Shown piece after piece: positions 24,442 to 34,083 of a DNA stretch of 64,000 bases (the first letter of the stretch is position 1; each line of letters starts with the position of its first letter). The notes beneath the pieces are model-generated. The model did no database searches. It was not told the origin of the DNA and was given only the letters and a program-made list of their open reading frames with translations. Source of the DNA: Sipunculus nudus (taxonomy: Eukaryota > Annelida > Sipuncula > Golfingiida > Sipunculidae); assembly GCA_026874595.1 (NCBI GenBank), contig CM049313.1:16179508-16243507 (forward strand). Reading direction: 5' to 3'. The position numbers and the translations under genes are program-made.

Positions 24442-25894
24442 TGTATCCCCAGACAAAGTCGAGATACTATGGTTTCACGACCGTCCCGCCGCCGCCGCTG
24501 CAGAAAAACCTTGTGAGCGGGATAACTCAAAAAATATTTCACTGATCTTTTTCAAACTTTACATTTGTATAGATATAGGTAAGGGGACGAAGCCTATTTA
24601 AAATGGGGTCATGACCTATGCCTGGAGAGAGACCTTGACCTTGAAAAGGTCCATTTTTGCTGAAAATAACACAAATTCTTAAATATCTCAAGTAAGCTTG
24701 CATGGACTGGTCCAAAAATCAAGGTGACGGAAGATCTTGGATAGCCTTGTGATATATCGGAAACTGGTGGCGCCACCGATTATCCTTTTCTTGTTTATAC
24801 GCCTTTTAATACCCCCATAATTGCTACTTGACAGTAATGTAAGCATTATAAGTCAAAAACTAATGGACAGATTTCTTTCATATTATGCACATGTAGAGAG
24901 ATGGGTTATTTGATGAGGTCTATTAACATTTGGGTCATGACCTTTATCATGAGAATGGCCATGACCTTTAATGTGTCCATATTTGGTGAAAATCACACAC
25001 CTCTTATGATATCTCCAGTGTTGATAGCTATATGGATTTCAAACGTGACTTATGTATGGCCCACCACTAAAGTAAGAACCCTATAGGTTCTAGGGTCATG
25101 AGGTCAAAGGTCAAGGTCACTGGACTCGCATCTTAAAGATACTATGGATGCATGTTAAGCCAAACTTTCATCCCAGGTCTTCCATCTTAAATATATAGCT
25201 CACTTGCCAATAGTGGATGATCCATATCAATTTTGGGGTCACAAGGTCAAAGGTCAAGGCCACAGGAGCTATCTGTCAAAAAATTAGTTTCTGGATGATA
25301 ATTCCTGCTTTTATTGATGTATTGATTTCAAACTTGACTTATATATGTCCCATTAAAAAAGCAAGACTCCAATTGATTGTTGGGTCATGAGGTCAAAGGT
25401 CAAGGTCACAGGACACATCTTTAAAAAGATTGTGGATGCATTTTCAGCAAAACATTTCATCTCAGACCTTTCATCTTGCACATGTAGTTCATCTGCCAAT
25501 AGAGGAAGACCCCTATCAGTTTTGAGGTCACAAGGTCAAAGGTGAAGGTCACAGGAGCCATCTGTCCAAAAATTAGTTTCTGGATGATAATTCCTGCTTT
25601 TATTGATGTATGGATTTCAAACTTGACTTGTATATGACCCATTGGAAAAGCAAGACCCGAATTGATTTTGGGGTCATGAGGTCAAAGGTCAAGGTCACAG
25701 GACACATCTTTAAAAAGATCAAGGTCACAGGACCAACATTTTCAAAAAGACTGTGGATTGATAGATGGAAGAAACAATAATTGCTTGCCAAGTGTCAGTA
25801 TATGCTGCTAAAAATGGGGGCCTATTCTTAAAAGGGGGGGGGGCATACTATGTCTGGGGATACTCTGGCACCTGCGGTGCCAAGAAATGTCTAG
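24442..25894 (+). mobile_element. Helentron-like element D, nested in E1
   Basis: Left arm GTATCCCCAGACA (24443-24455) is the exact reverse complement of TGTCTGGGGATAC (25851-25863). The left end also folds (GTATC with GATAC at 24463-24467). The 3' end has hairpin TGGCACC-TGC-GGTGCCA (25866-25882), then CTAG (25891-25894) and T. An exact GGTGGCGCCACC is at 24766. The core from about 25090 is a tandem array of half-units of about 145 bp. Each carries AGGTCAAAGGTCAAGG or a close variant (25101, 25244, 25390, 25533, 25680). A G-run sits at about 25834-25843. No protein coding is credible. Confidence 0.8.
25100..25720 (+). promoter_or_regulatory. Array of nuclear-receptor-type motifs carried by element D
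   Basis: Seen directly: AGGTCAAAGGTCAAGGTCA or near-identical copies about every 145 bp (five copies, plus an extra AAGGTCACAGGA). Known: AGGTCA-A-AGGTCA is the DR1 site of HNF4/RXR-type receptors, and TCAAGGTCA is the extended half-site bound by ERR, SF-1/NR5A and related receptors. Whether the array works as an enhancer is inference only. Recurrence as part of a repeat means the motif may be conserved only because the element is. Confidence 0.5.
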
Positions 25895-26130
25895 TTATCC
25901 TTGGATGTTGATAATTCAAGTTTGTTCAAATGGTTTTTGTTCAGTAATTTTTGGCTGAGTTATGGGAAGCTTAACTTAGCCATTTTGCTGTATTTTCTCA
26001 TTTGAGTTATAAACCTGTAAAACGTTTTTTGACTGAGGCCACTAAGGCAAATTTGTTTAATATTTTACAAGAATAATCCCCTGAATAATTCTTATAATAA
26101 TTGTCTTTTATGGTTCCAAAGAATGAATTT

Positions 26131-26510
26131 TGGTTGAATAATAAAGATTGAATTGAGTCATTTTACCATATATGTAAGCTGTGTGAAGCAGATACATCTA
26201 GCCTGGCACCTGTTTATCAGCATCCATTTCATCATGCCTCTAGACATTTAGATTTCAGGTTATCCATGTTTAATATTCACAAGAATGTTTTTTAAAAGCT
26301 TTTAAAAGTGTAGATTTATGATTTTAGATATTCCTCATGCCAGGCAATGTTTACAATCACAGGTATACAGCTCTCTGTGGGTATATAAAGACCACTGTAC
26401 ATGGATTATAAATAATTGGTATCCATACTCAACTTAATTCAAGATTTTGCCATCAGTGAGATGTATCTGTATTATAAATTTGCATTCAATATGCATCTGT
26501 AGTAATTTTT
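26131..26510. other. Spacer between E1 and E2
   Basis: No match to E units and no gene. It may include decayed E1 3' sequence. Confidence 0.4.
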
Positions 26511-27214
26511 AGCGAACCTGTGAGCTAATGTGATGGTTTGGCATTATCTGTTGTCGTCGTTAACCCATTCTATTTTGAAAACAAATGGAGCTAGTATCAT
26601 GAAATTTAATGCAAAAAATTAGCCATCTAAAAAACTCTGCATTTTCTTAGATTTTATAGAGAAAAGGCTAAAAAACCATTAAAAATCTTCTCCTCCGAAA
26701 CAGTCAAGCCAAATTGTTCAATATTTCACAGAAATAATCTTTTATACCATATCTCTCAAGTTTGTTCGAATGGTTCAAGTTCGGTGAATTTTGGCCGAGT
26801 TACAGGAAGTTAAACTTAGCTAACTGTCCAAAAAAGCATACTAAAATGACAATCTCAGAAATGGCCGGAGCTATCATCACCAAATTTTATGCCAGTGTTG
26901 GTCACATGAGTCATATATGAAATAAAGGTATTGGTGGAGACACCTGCATTGACCTTTTTTTGTACGGGGGTCATTGGTCATCTGTACATTAACCCTAATT
27001 TCTAAGTAATAACAGGAGCTACCATCCCTAGATTTTATGCAATAATCTGTCACATATCAAATGTTGTGGGATTAAGGTTTTTTTTTGTATCTGCATTTAC
27101 TTAAATTTTATAGGGAAAAAGCTGAAAAACCTTTAAAAGTCTTCTTCTTGTAAACGGTCCAGCAAAATTGTTCAATATTTTACAAAAATGATCCCAGAGG
27201 CAAGCCCTCTCAAG

Positions 27215-27617
27215 TAGGGGTGAAAGGAGTACTCGAGTACTCAAGTCCGGGTAATACTTACCGAGTACTCGAGTCCAACATTTGGACTCAAGTACTCTTG
27301 TATGTACATCCATATATGCATATTACTGCAAATTTTAGGACAGTCTGTAGGATTATTTATCCATTGTCGTAGCCTGGTGTAGGGCTCTAAACATATGCTA
27401 GTCAAATTAATCGAGGTCTTGTTATGACATGATATATCCATTCCTTCGTTTCGATAAAGTTAAGCCGTCACTAAGTCAAATTTATGCATATTTTGCATCG
27501 GTAAACAGAAGTTCGTTTTATCTTCACAGCGTTGCCATTGTAACGAGTACTCAAGTCCGAGTCGGGTAATGCCTATCGGGTACTCGAGTCCAAAATTTTG
27601 TACCCGTTTCAGCCCTA
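27215..27617. mobile_element. hAT-type MITE with 8-bp target duplication
   Basis: The flanks CTCTCAAG (27207-27214) and CTCTCAAG (27618-27625) are a perfect 8-bp target-site duplication interrupting the E2 unit, which reads on as CAAGTTTGTTC. Terminal inverted repeats are TAGGGGTGAAA and TTTCAGCCCTA (one mismatch). Both subterminal regions contain multiple GAGTACTCGAG palindromes and GGGTAATRCYTA phrases. Target length and TIR sequence fit the hAT superfamily. At 403 bp without coding capacity it is non-autonomous. Confidence 0.9.
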
Positions 27618-28304
27618 CTCTCAAGTTTGTTCAAATGGTTTGCATTTGATGAATTTTAGTGGTGTTACAGGAATTTGAACAGTCATTTGGCCAATTAAGC
27701 ATACTGACATAGTAATCTCAGAAATGACAGAAGCCAGCATTACCAAGTATTGTGCAAATGTTGGTCACATATCTCATATTTGAAGTTGCAGATTTTGTGG
27801 TGCCACCTACATTGACCTGTTTTTTATGGGCAAAAACCTCATAATTTTAGCCTCTTTCAGCTTAAAATGTTTATGATGAAATCGTTCAATTTTTCAAAAG
27901 AATTATCCTAGGACATTGTTCTTTCAGTCATATCAGAAAAGCTTAAGTTGGTCTTATGGCCATTATTATGTCTATTTCAAACTGAGGACTGCAAAACTGT
28001 TCTTCTACAAAATTATTGTTTCAATTATAACTTTTGTAACATTGCACAAAAATTATTGTTAGGTTGCCTTTGTTCAAGTTTACTTGAATGATTTTTGGCA
28101 GAATTATTGGACATTTAACATTGAAAGAACTGCATCTTTTGTTATTTTAGTTATTTTGATAAAAAGTTTATGAATATGTCAGCTTGAAAAAAAAGCATTT
28201 TAGCCAAAGTCTTTCAGTATGAGTAAACAGATTTACCAACAGACCAAGATTGTGTTGGTATCTTTAAGTTGAGAAACTGCCAACTGTTTCAGATTTGGCA
28301 ACAG

Positions 28305-28620
28305 ATCAAGAGTTCATTCAGTGCAGCCAGATATAGGTCAAGAGTTCAGTCAGTGCAGCCAGATATAGGTCAAGAGTTCAGTCAGTGCAACCAAGCACAA
28401 GGCATGTGATCACCTCATGGGTGACATGTGATCACCTCATGGCCACCATGTGATCACCTCATAAATATCATACCCCTCAGGGCTGCATGTGGACTACGAA
28501 CTGTGTCAGATTATGCAACAGGTCAAGAGTTCACTCAGTGCAGCCAGGTACAGGTCGAAAGTTCACTCAGTCTAGCCAGGTGCAGGTCATGAGTTCACTT
28601 AGTGCAGTAGCCTGAGCCAG
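28305..28620 (+). repeat. Short tandem repeats inside E2
   Basis: A unit of about 32 bp containing GGTCAAGAGTTCA-TCAGTGCAGCCAG is repeated about six times, interrupted by three copies of an 18-19-bp unit CATGTGATCACCTCATGG. Short direct repeats with mismatches; not a CRISPR array. Confidence 0.8.
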
Positions 28621-29109
28621 CTAGCAAATTTGTCACAATTCACTCAGGGCAACTGCCTTTCTTACCTAAGCCTGGTTAGCCCCATGCATCAGACTCAGGT
28701 AAGTTTGATGTATTGGCCTGATATTTTGACCTGCCTATGTGTCTTTGATGGCTTTCTTGTTCACAAGACAGGTGTCGCCACCTACAATGACTTTTGCACA
28801 GTGTATGTGCCTGCTTATTTCTAAGTGGTGCCAGCTACAATCATTTTGTGTTGTGTGCACCCATGCCAGAATTTCAGCAGTGGTGTTTGTGTAATTGTTT
28901 CTTATTCAAAATGTTTAGTACTTGCATTGTTCATATACAATGTAATGGTCCAGCATTGAAGCATTATACCTGGTGTATTTCCTGATGCACAGGTTCGCAC
29001 TTGGCCTGTAGGCCTTGTTTTTATCCAGCTGGTATGGTTATATCTGTTTATAAACAAACAACTACACCAGAGTGACTAAAAGGTAAAAGGATAGAGTTTT
29101 TATAGTCTG

Positions 29110-29420
29110 ATATCACCTATTGTCAGTCTCATCCGACTTTGCCTTCCTGGTCTTTCGGGCCTGTTCATTCTTGTAGCTTTTCTCGGCTCCCTGGGGAGCA
29201 TACAACCCAAGCTGCCATATCAGGCGCAAGAGGGTTATTCGTTCTACATTTGCCTACCTCCCATGACCAGTACCCATTCACTCCTGGGTCGAGAGAGCGC
29301 ACCCTTGTGGTAAAGACTTTGCCTAAGAGTCTTAGCGCAGATGGCGGTCAGAACGGGACGCGAACCCAAGACCCTGCGGTCACAAGTCCAGCGCCCTATC
29401 CATTACGCCACCACGCTCCA
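29110..29420 (-). repeat. tRNA-derived SINE (V-SINE-like)
   Basis: On the - strand, the head at about 29415-29350 has RNA polymerase III box A TGGCGTAATGGATAGG (complement of 29395-29410) and box B GGTTCGCGTCCC (complement of 29355-29366), spaced as in a tRNA. The rest, running down to about 29110, contains phrases such as GGGTGCGCTCTC, GTGAATGGGTACTGG and GCTCCCCAGGGAGCCGAG. A tRNA head plus a body of about 250 bp fits molluscan V-SINE/RUDI-type elements; the subfamily is from memory and uncertain. The translation through this stretch is incidental. Confidence 0.7.
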
Positions 29421-32400
29421 CTAGCTGAAAGTCTTTTTCTATCTGGTTTATGTTTAATATAGGATTTCTATATATTTGACCGATGTTTCAATTTTAGTTT
29501 GCTGACACTTGTATGTAAATGAATTAACTTAAAAACAACAAGTAAGAAATATCATCAAAATGAATCTGTTTACTGAGATTTTTTTGCCATTCTTAAGTGA
29601 AATTTCAACACATATTGTCTCAGCTATAGTGTATAACACCTGGAATATTCCTAGCTCCTTGCATATAAAATATGATACGCCAATGTCAATATTTTTATAA
29701 CAGTCTCATTATAATGCAGCTTCATCATCATTTAAATTAGCCATCTATATGCTGTGGAACTCTCCCAAAAAGAAAAAGATATCAAGTATACGATTGTAAA
29801 ATTGTACCCTGCATGATCTTATCTATAATGTTTGGTTTATTACAGACCTACAGATTTTTATCTGCCAAGTCAAACTGATAGAATACCAGGATTAATAAGT
29901 AAGCTCAGTTTGTGACCATTAATATCTTTAACTGAGTTAGTTTTTTTTGTCTTGAAGTGTGGGTGAAGAGTGCTTCTTTATGCCAGGATAAAAATTACTG
30001 CTAGTCATTTTTATCATTTTTATTCTGTAAACCAGGATATTTCAGTCTTGTTCTATGCCCTTGAAGAATCATGCTAAAAATTTGGAAAAGGATTGGAAGG
30101 AGCCAGTCCTCTGTATTAATATTGTACCTTATACAGGATTATACATGATTTTACAGCCATAACTATTATTTTATGTCATACCATGTGAATACTGAAGCCA
30201 CTCAAACCAAGATTACTGCCAGCCAGTGGTATAAGATTTATGCTTTTTGGATAATATTTTGCTTGGCTTTCCTGAAACCTGTCAGTATTTTCCATAATAA
30301 AAATACCCCGTGTCACACTATTATTGCATCAGATTTTCTTGGCATGAGCACTTTCAAGGTTGTTCTTTGTTCCAAAGATAATATGAGTTACAGCTGTATC
30401 AAAATAAAACATAGACAATGTATGGTCAATGAAAGCAACACTTCAGCAAGATAGGGCTTGCTTTGTTGGAAAGCTTCCCGGGAAGTGAAATTTCTTATGA
30501 GCCCCTGATATAGTCTGGCAGATCTAAAAGAAGAAAATAGAAGAATAAAACACTGTCCACTTCAGAGTTCCATCGGTAATTGATTTAAAGACATCCACAT
30601 AGTAGAAGCAGCTTCGCAGTGTGGAAGAAATAGGGACTGAAATACAGATAGCCAAGCTCTGCAACAAATTATCATTGAGGAGGGACAAAGACGGAAGACT
30701 GCAGGAGCTTTTGTGATCTGTACATGCAGAAAGCGTATTTATTGCAGTTTTGCCACTTATTTCCTGGACAGAGCCCTGATTTCCAAGCACCAAGGAACAG
30801 GCTCTGTGGTTGTATTTCTCACTGAACTTACAGAGTGCTTCCAGGTAGTATACTTGGATTTTACAACAAGTTGTGGAAGCTCAAATCAATTATTTCTTAC
30901 GACAGATCTGTAGAACGCTCAAATAATATGACTTGAGTCAGAAAAGCAAGCAGAAATATGTAAACTCTGAATCAAAAAGAGTCCATCAGAGTAAAAAAGA
31001 AATTATATTAAAAAAGGTTCCTAGACTTAATCAGCAAGCAACAAAGGAAATTTAACTGAAGAAGGGCAGGTGTTCTCTATGTGCAAGATACAAATTTAGT
31101 TTTATGATGAGTAACACTTTTCTTCAGTGTGGATCATTAGAAATGGTTGCATAAAGCACCATAATTCTCCAAATTGTAACTTGATAAATTTATTTACAAA
31201 GTGGTACATGTACAAAGGAAATTATTTTATAAAGGGCTAAACCTATCTTCCTTGTAAATTATTAGGACACGGTAAATTAATTTTAATGTAGGTGTACATG
31301 GACATTTCTTCTGTATTCTTCAAAAGAAAGTGACATCAAAGAATGGCTTAGAATATCTTAAAGTGTAACATGAGAAACAAATGCAAAGGGCCTTAGTCTG
31401 ACAAGAAGTTGAAATTAAATAGGTTAGACAAAACACCATAATTGTCAATGAGAAAGTTAGAATAAATATTCTTGTTCAGCATTCTTCAAAGTTTGTAGAG
31501 GGGAAGGGTTCAGACTATAATAAAAATATGCTGCATACAGGATAACAGCTGTACAAGCAGTGCCTGAGTGAATTTGTATAAATTAAATGCCAAAACATGT
31601 AATTTCAAGTTCAGTTTTCAAATAAACTATTAATCTGAGATATTAGAGTTGTGAAACCAGATGTTTTATGATTTTTTGGATAAATTACCATCAGTAAAGA
31701 ACTGAAGTTCAAATCATGTCAGAACTCTGCTACAAAGAAACAGCTAGTGGCACAATGAATAGTGCATGGTGATGGCTGAATTTGTATACTGAAAACATCA
31801 CAGTAAATTGGATGTACAGGTAATACTTTTTTGGATCAGCAAGGTATAGTTTCTGCCTGTATTATAATGTAAAATCTGAGGTTAAATCATGAGAGAGACA
31901 TCAAGTGTTACAATTGTCCATGCACAATATTTGTTATTTTTGTGAGAGAGAAAAAGAAAAATGTGTACTGGTAATTATATAATCCAGCTAAAGAACAATA
32001 ATGCTGCCCTAATATAAATCTAAGTATTCCTTCTGAATTTAGATATCAGATCACTTGTAATAAAGGATTGTACATGAGGATCAGGTACTTTCTGATCTGA
32101 ATAAAAACCAATTTTTTTTTAAATAATAATAACAAATATTGCATACATTCCTAGGATAGATAACTTGTAAACAACTGGAACATTTACAGTACAAAGAACA
32201 AGGAATTAAGACAACATATATTTATACCTACATATACATGCAAGTTCAAACCTTTATATACTTAATGTGCTGTTGATCTAGAGGGTCAAAAATATAATAT
32301 CACTGATTAAATTTACTGATTTTGAAAAAAAGTATATGGACTATTCTGAAATCTTGCTGTTTCTATTAATTTTATTAGACTGAAATATTAGTAGTTTGTT

Positions 32401-33860
32401 TGGCTATGTTTAAAACCAAGTTAATATAAATACTTCAACTTACATTATTATATTGCTTAATTTTAATTATCAGGACAACATGCAACATTTATAGTCTACT
32501 AGAATCTGATGTTTGTGAAAGAATATGAATATAACTGTAAAATATTATACAAGCTACTATGGAATTCTATATCTTTCCATTCTGCATAGGATTTTTTTTT
32601 TCCATTTTTTTTTAAAAACCTCATCGTGACAGAGTGTACCTTATTATTATCATGGAAATTAAGTGATAAAAGAAACCTATTAATTACAGATCACTATATC
32701 CCTGGAAGTTAAACATATCTTTACAATGTTTAAGATAAATAAAATGCACAATAACTGACAAGTCAGTGACATAATACTGTAATGACCTTTAAGCAACATT
32801 AAGCAGCACTCCCAGGACACATGATTCCTGCCAAGCTGCATCTCTGTGCAGCACATGTACCTCCCAAATTAATCAAACATTCCTTCATTTCTGTTGGATC
32901 CACCTTTCTTTTAGTACAAAAGTTTCCACCAGATGAAAACACTATTGCCTGTTCCTCACTTGGAATAAATGTATACAAACAGAAAAGAAATTTACACCTG
33001 TGGATACAGAGCTGGAATATCAACTCTTCTTTTCTAAAATGTACATTTTCAACATAATTTGTGAATTCATTCTTAACGGTGTATGTTATAATTTGTATAT
33101 CATACACAGACAGGTAGCAGAACAGACATGATGTGAAATAAAAAATATGTCCAGTTCCATAGACAGAGATTAACAGGTTTATATAGATTGATATATATTT
33201 TTTAAATTTGTTCTGGTGAATGTATATGTTCATATATTTTCTTATTTGGAATTGTCTTTCCTCAATAGAATATATATTTTTAAATCATTTCTAGATTTGT
33301 TTCAAATCAAATTTGTCCACCAGAATATTTTTTAAATTTATTAACTTTAGCATATGGTCTCAGCTGCTGGTTCTGAGGCTCACTAATTAACATTTTTCTA
33401 CATAGAACCACTATGATGAAACTTAATTCTATTGCTCCTTCTGTGTTGGTTGGAAAATAAGTGCCTGGATGACTATTATTACACAGCAAGCCAGTAGCAT
33501 CCATGGAATCAGGTGTAAATATACTGAGGGTTGTCTGTGAGCCCCTGTAAAATGTTGAGAATCCAGACTAGCTTAAATTCCAGCACATGGCAACTGCCAG
33601 GCACTCTGGGTCAATACTGGCAGCCACTGTCATCAACAGATCATGAGTGAATTGTCCTGAAGAAACCTTGCATAACAGTCATGATAATTTTCATGTCTTT
33701 ACTATAAAAAAAAAATTTTTTTTGTGGTTTGAGGTAACCACCTCCAATTTTTAATGCTAGCTTAACAAAGTATGTACATCTGCAGATTTCCATTCCAGTT
33801 TCAGACTCCATGACAGCGCAGTAGCATGCTTAATTCCTCTCATTTTATATCCTGGTGTTA
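29421..33860. other. Long non-coding stretch, nothing assigned
   Basis: The longest open frame (about 32799-33233, - strand, 144 codons) has low-complexity hydrophobic composition and no recognised family. A frame at 30713-30913 has an AG acceptor-like site (TTATTGCAG) and a GTAGTA donor-like site, but no homology I can name. I leave both uncalled. Confidence 0.4.
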
Positions 33861-34083
33861 ACCAGGCCCATTGACTACTGCACCTGCAGGCCTTTGGTGT
33901 GTAATCTTCCCCATTTGCTGGGTCTTACCACAGATGAAACCCCGAAAGCCACACTTGTATGTTAGTGATAGGGGCATAGCCTTCCCATTTAGAGTGAAGA
34001 GTGCTCACCCTGGTTGGGGGGGGGCTACTGGAAAAAATCTCACTGCCTCAGCTGAGATTCAAACTCACTATCTCCCAGTTTTT
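33861..34083 (-). repeat. Possible truncated SINE next to element A
   Basis: On the - strand, GAGTTTGAATCTC (34054-34066) resembles a Pol III box B, followed by SINE-like sequence. The box A region would lie to the right, where element A begins at 34084, and no box A is seen beyond A. Weak evidence. Confidence 0.25.

Larger units (their letters stand above)
23709..26130 (+). mobile_element. Helentron-like element E, copy 1 (3' end lost; interrupted by D)
   Basis: The left end AGCGAACCTGTG follows a T-run (start 23709) and matches the complete E2 copy. The core has tandem units with the phrases CTTCTTCTCCGAAAC, GCCAAATTGTTTAATATTTC, CAAGTTTGTTCGAATGG and TTTTGGC(C/T)GAGTTA. A GGTGGCGCCACT box lies at 24163. 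Element D splits it at 24442-25894; E sequence resumes at 25895 (TTCAAGTTTGTTCAAATGG). No E-type right arm or hairpin is seen before E2 begins. Confidence 0.65.
26511..29017 (+). mobile_element. Helentron-like element E, copy 2 (complete ends)
   Basis: Left GCGAACCTGTG (26512-26522) is the exact reverse complement of CACAGGTTCGC (28988-28998). The right arm is followed by hairpin GGCCTGTAGGCC (29003-29014), then CTTG (29014-29017) and a T-run. The left end follows a T-run, so insertion was between T and T. The core repeats the E1 units several times with decaying boxes (26931 ggtggagacacc, 27797, 28768). A hAT-type MITE interrupts it at 27215-27617, and short tandem repeats occupy 28305-28620. 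Unlike the other families, no self-hairpin is obvious at the 5' arm. Confidence 0.75.

Noticed and set aside
28305-28620. CRISPR-like alternation of short repeats
   Set aside because: The genome is eukaryotic and the units are directly adjacent with mismatches, without unique spacers.
29139-29462. 107-codon open frame on the + strand
   Set aside because: It lies over the complement of the tRNA-derived SINE, including its Pol III boxes.
30713-30835. Possible exon between TTATTGCAG and a GTAGTA site
   Set aside because: The peptide has no recognised family, and the donor is weak; splice-like dinucleotides are common by chance.
32799-33233. 144-codon open frame on the - strand
   Set aside because: Composition is AT-driven (I, Y, F-rich), with no recognised domain, no splice context and no repeat copy to compare. 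Likely a chance frame.
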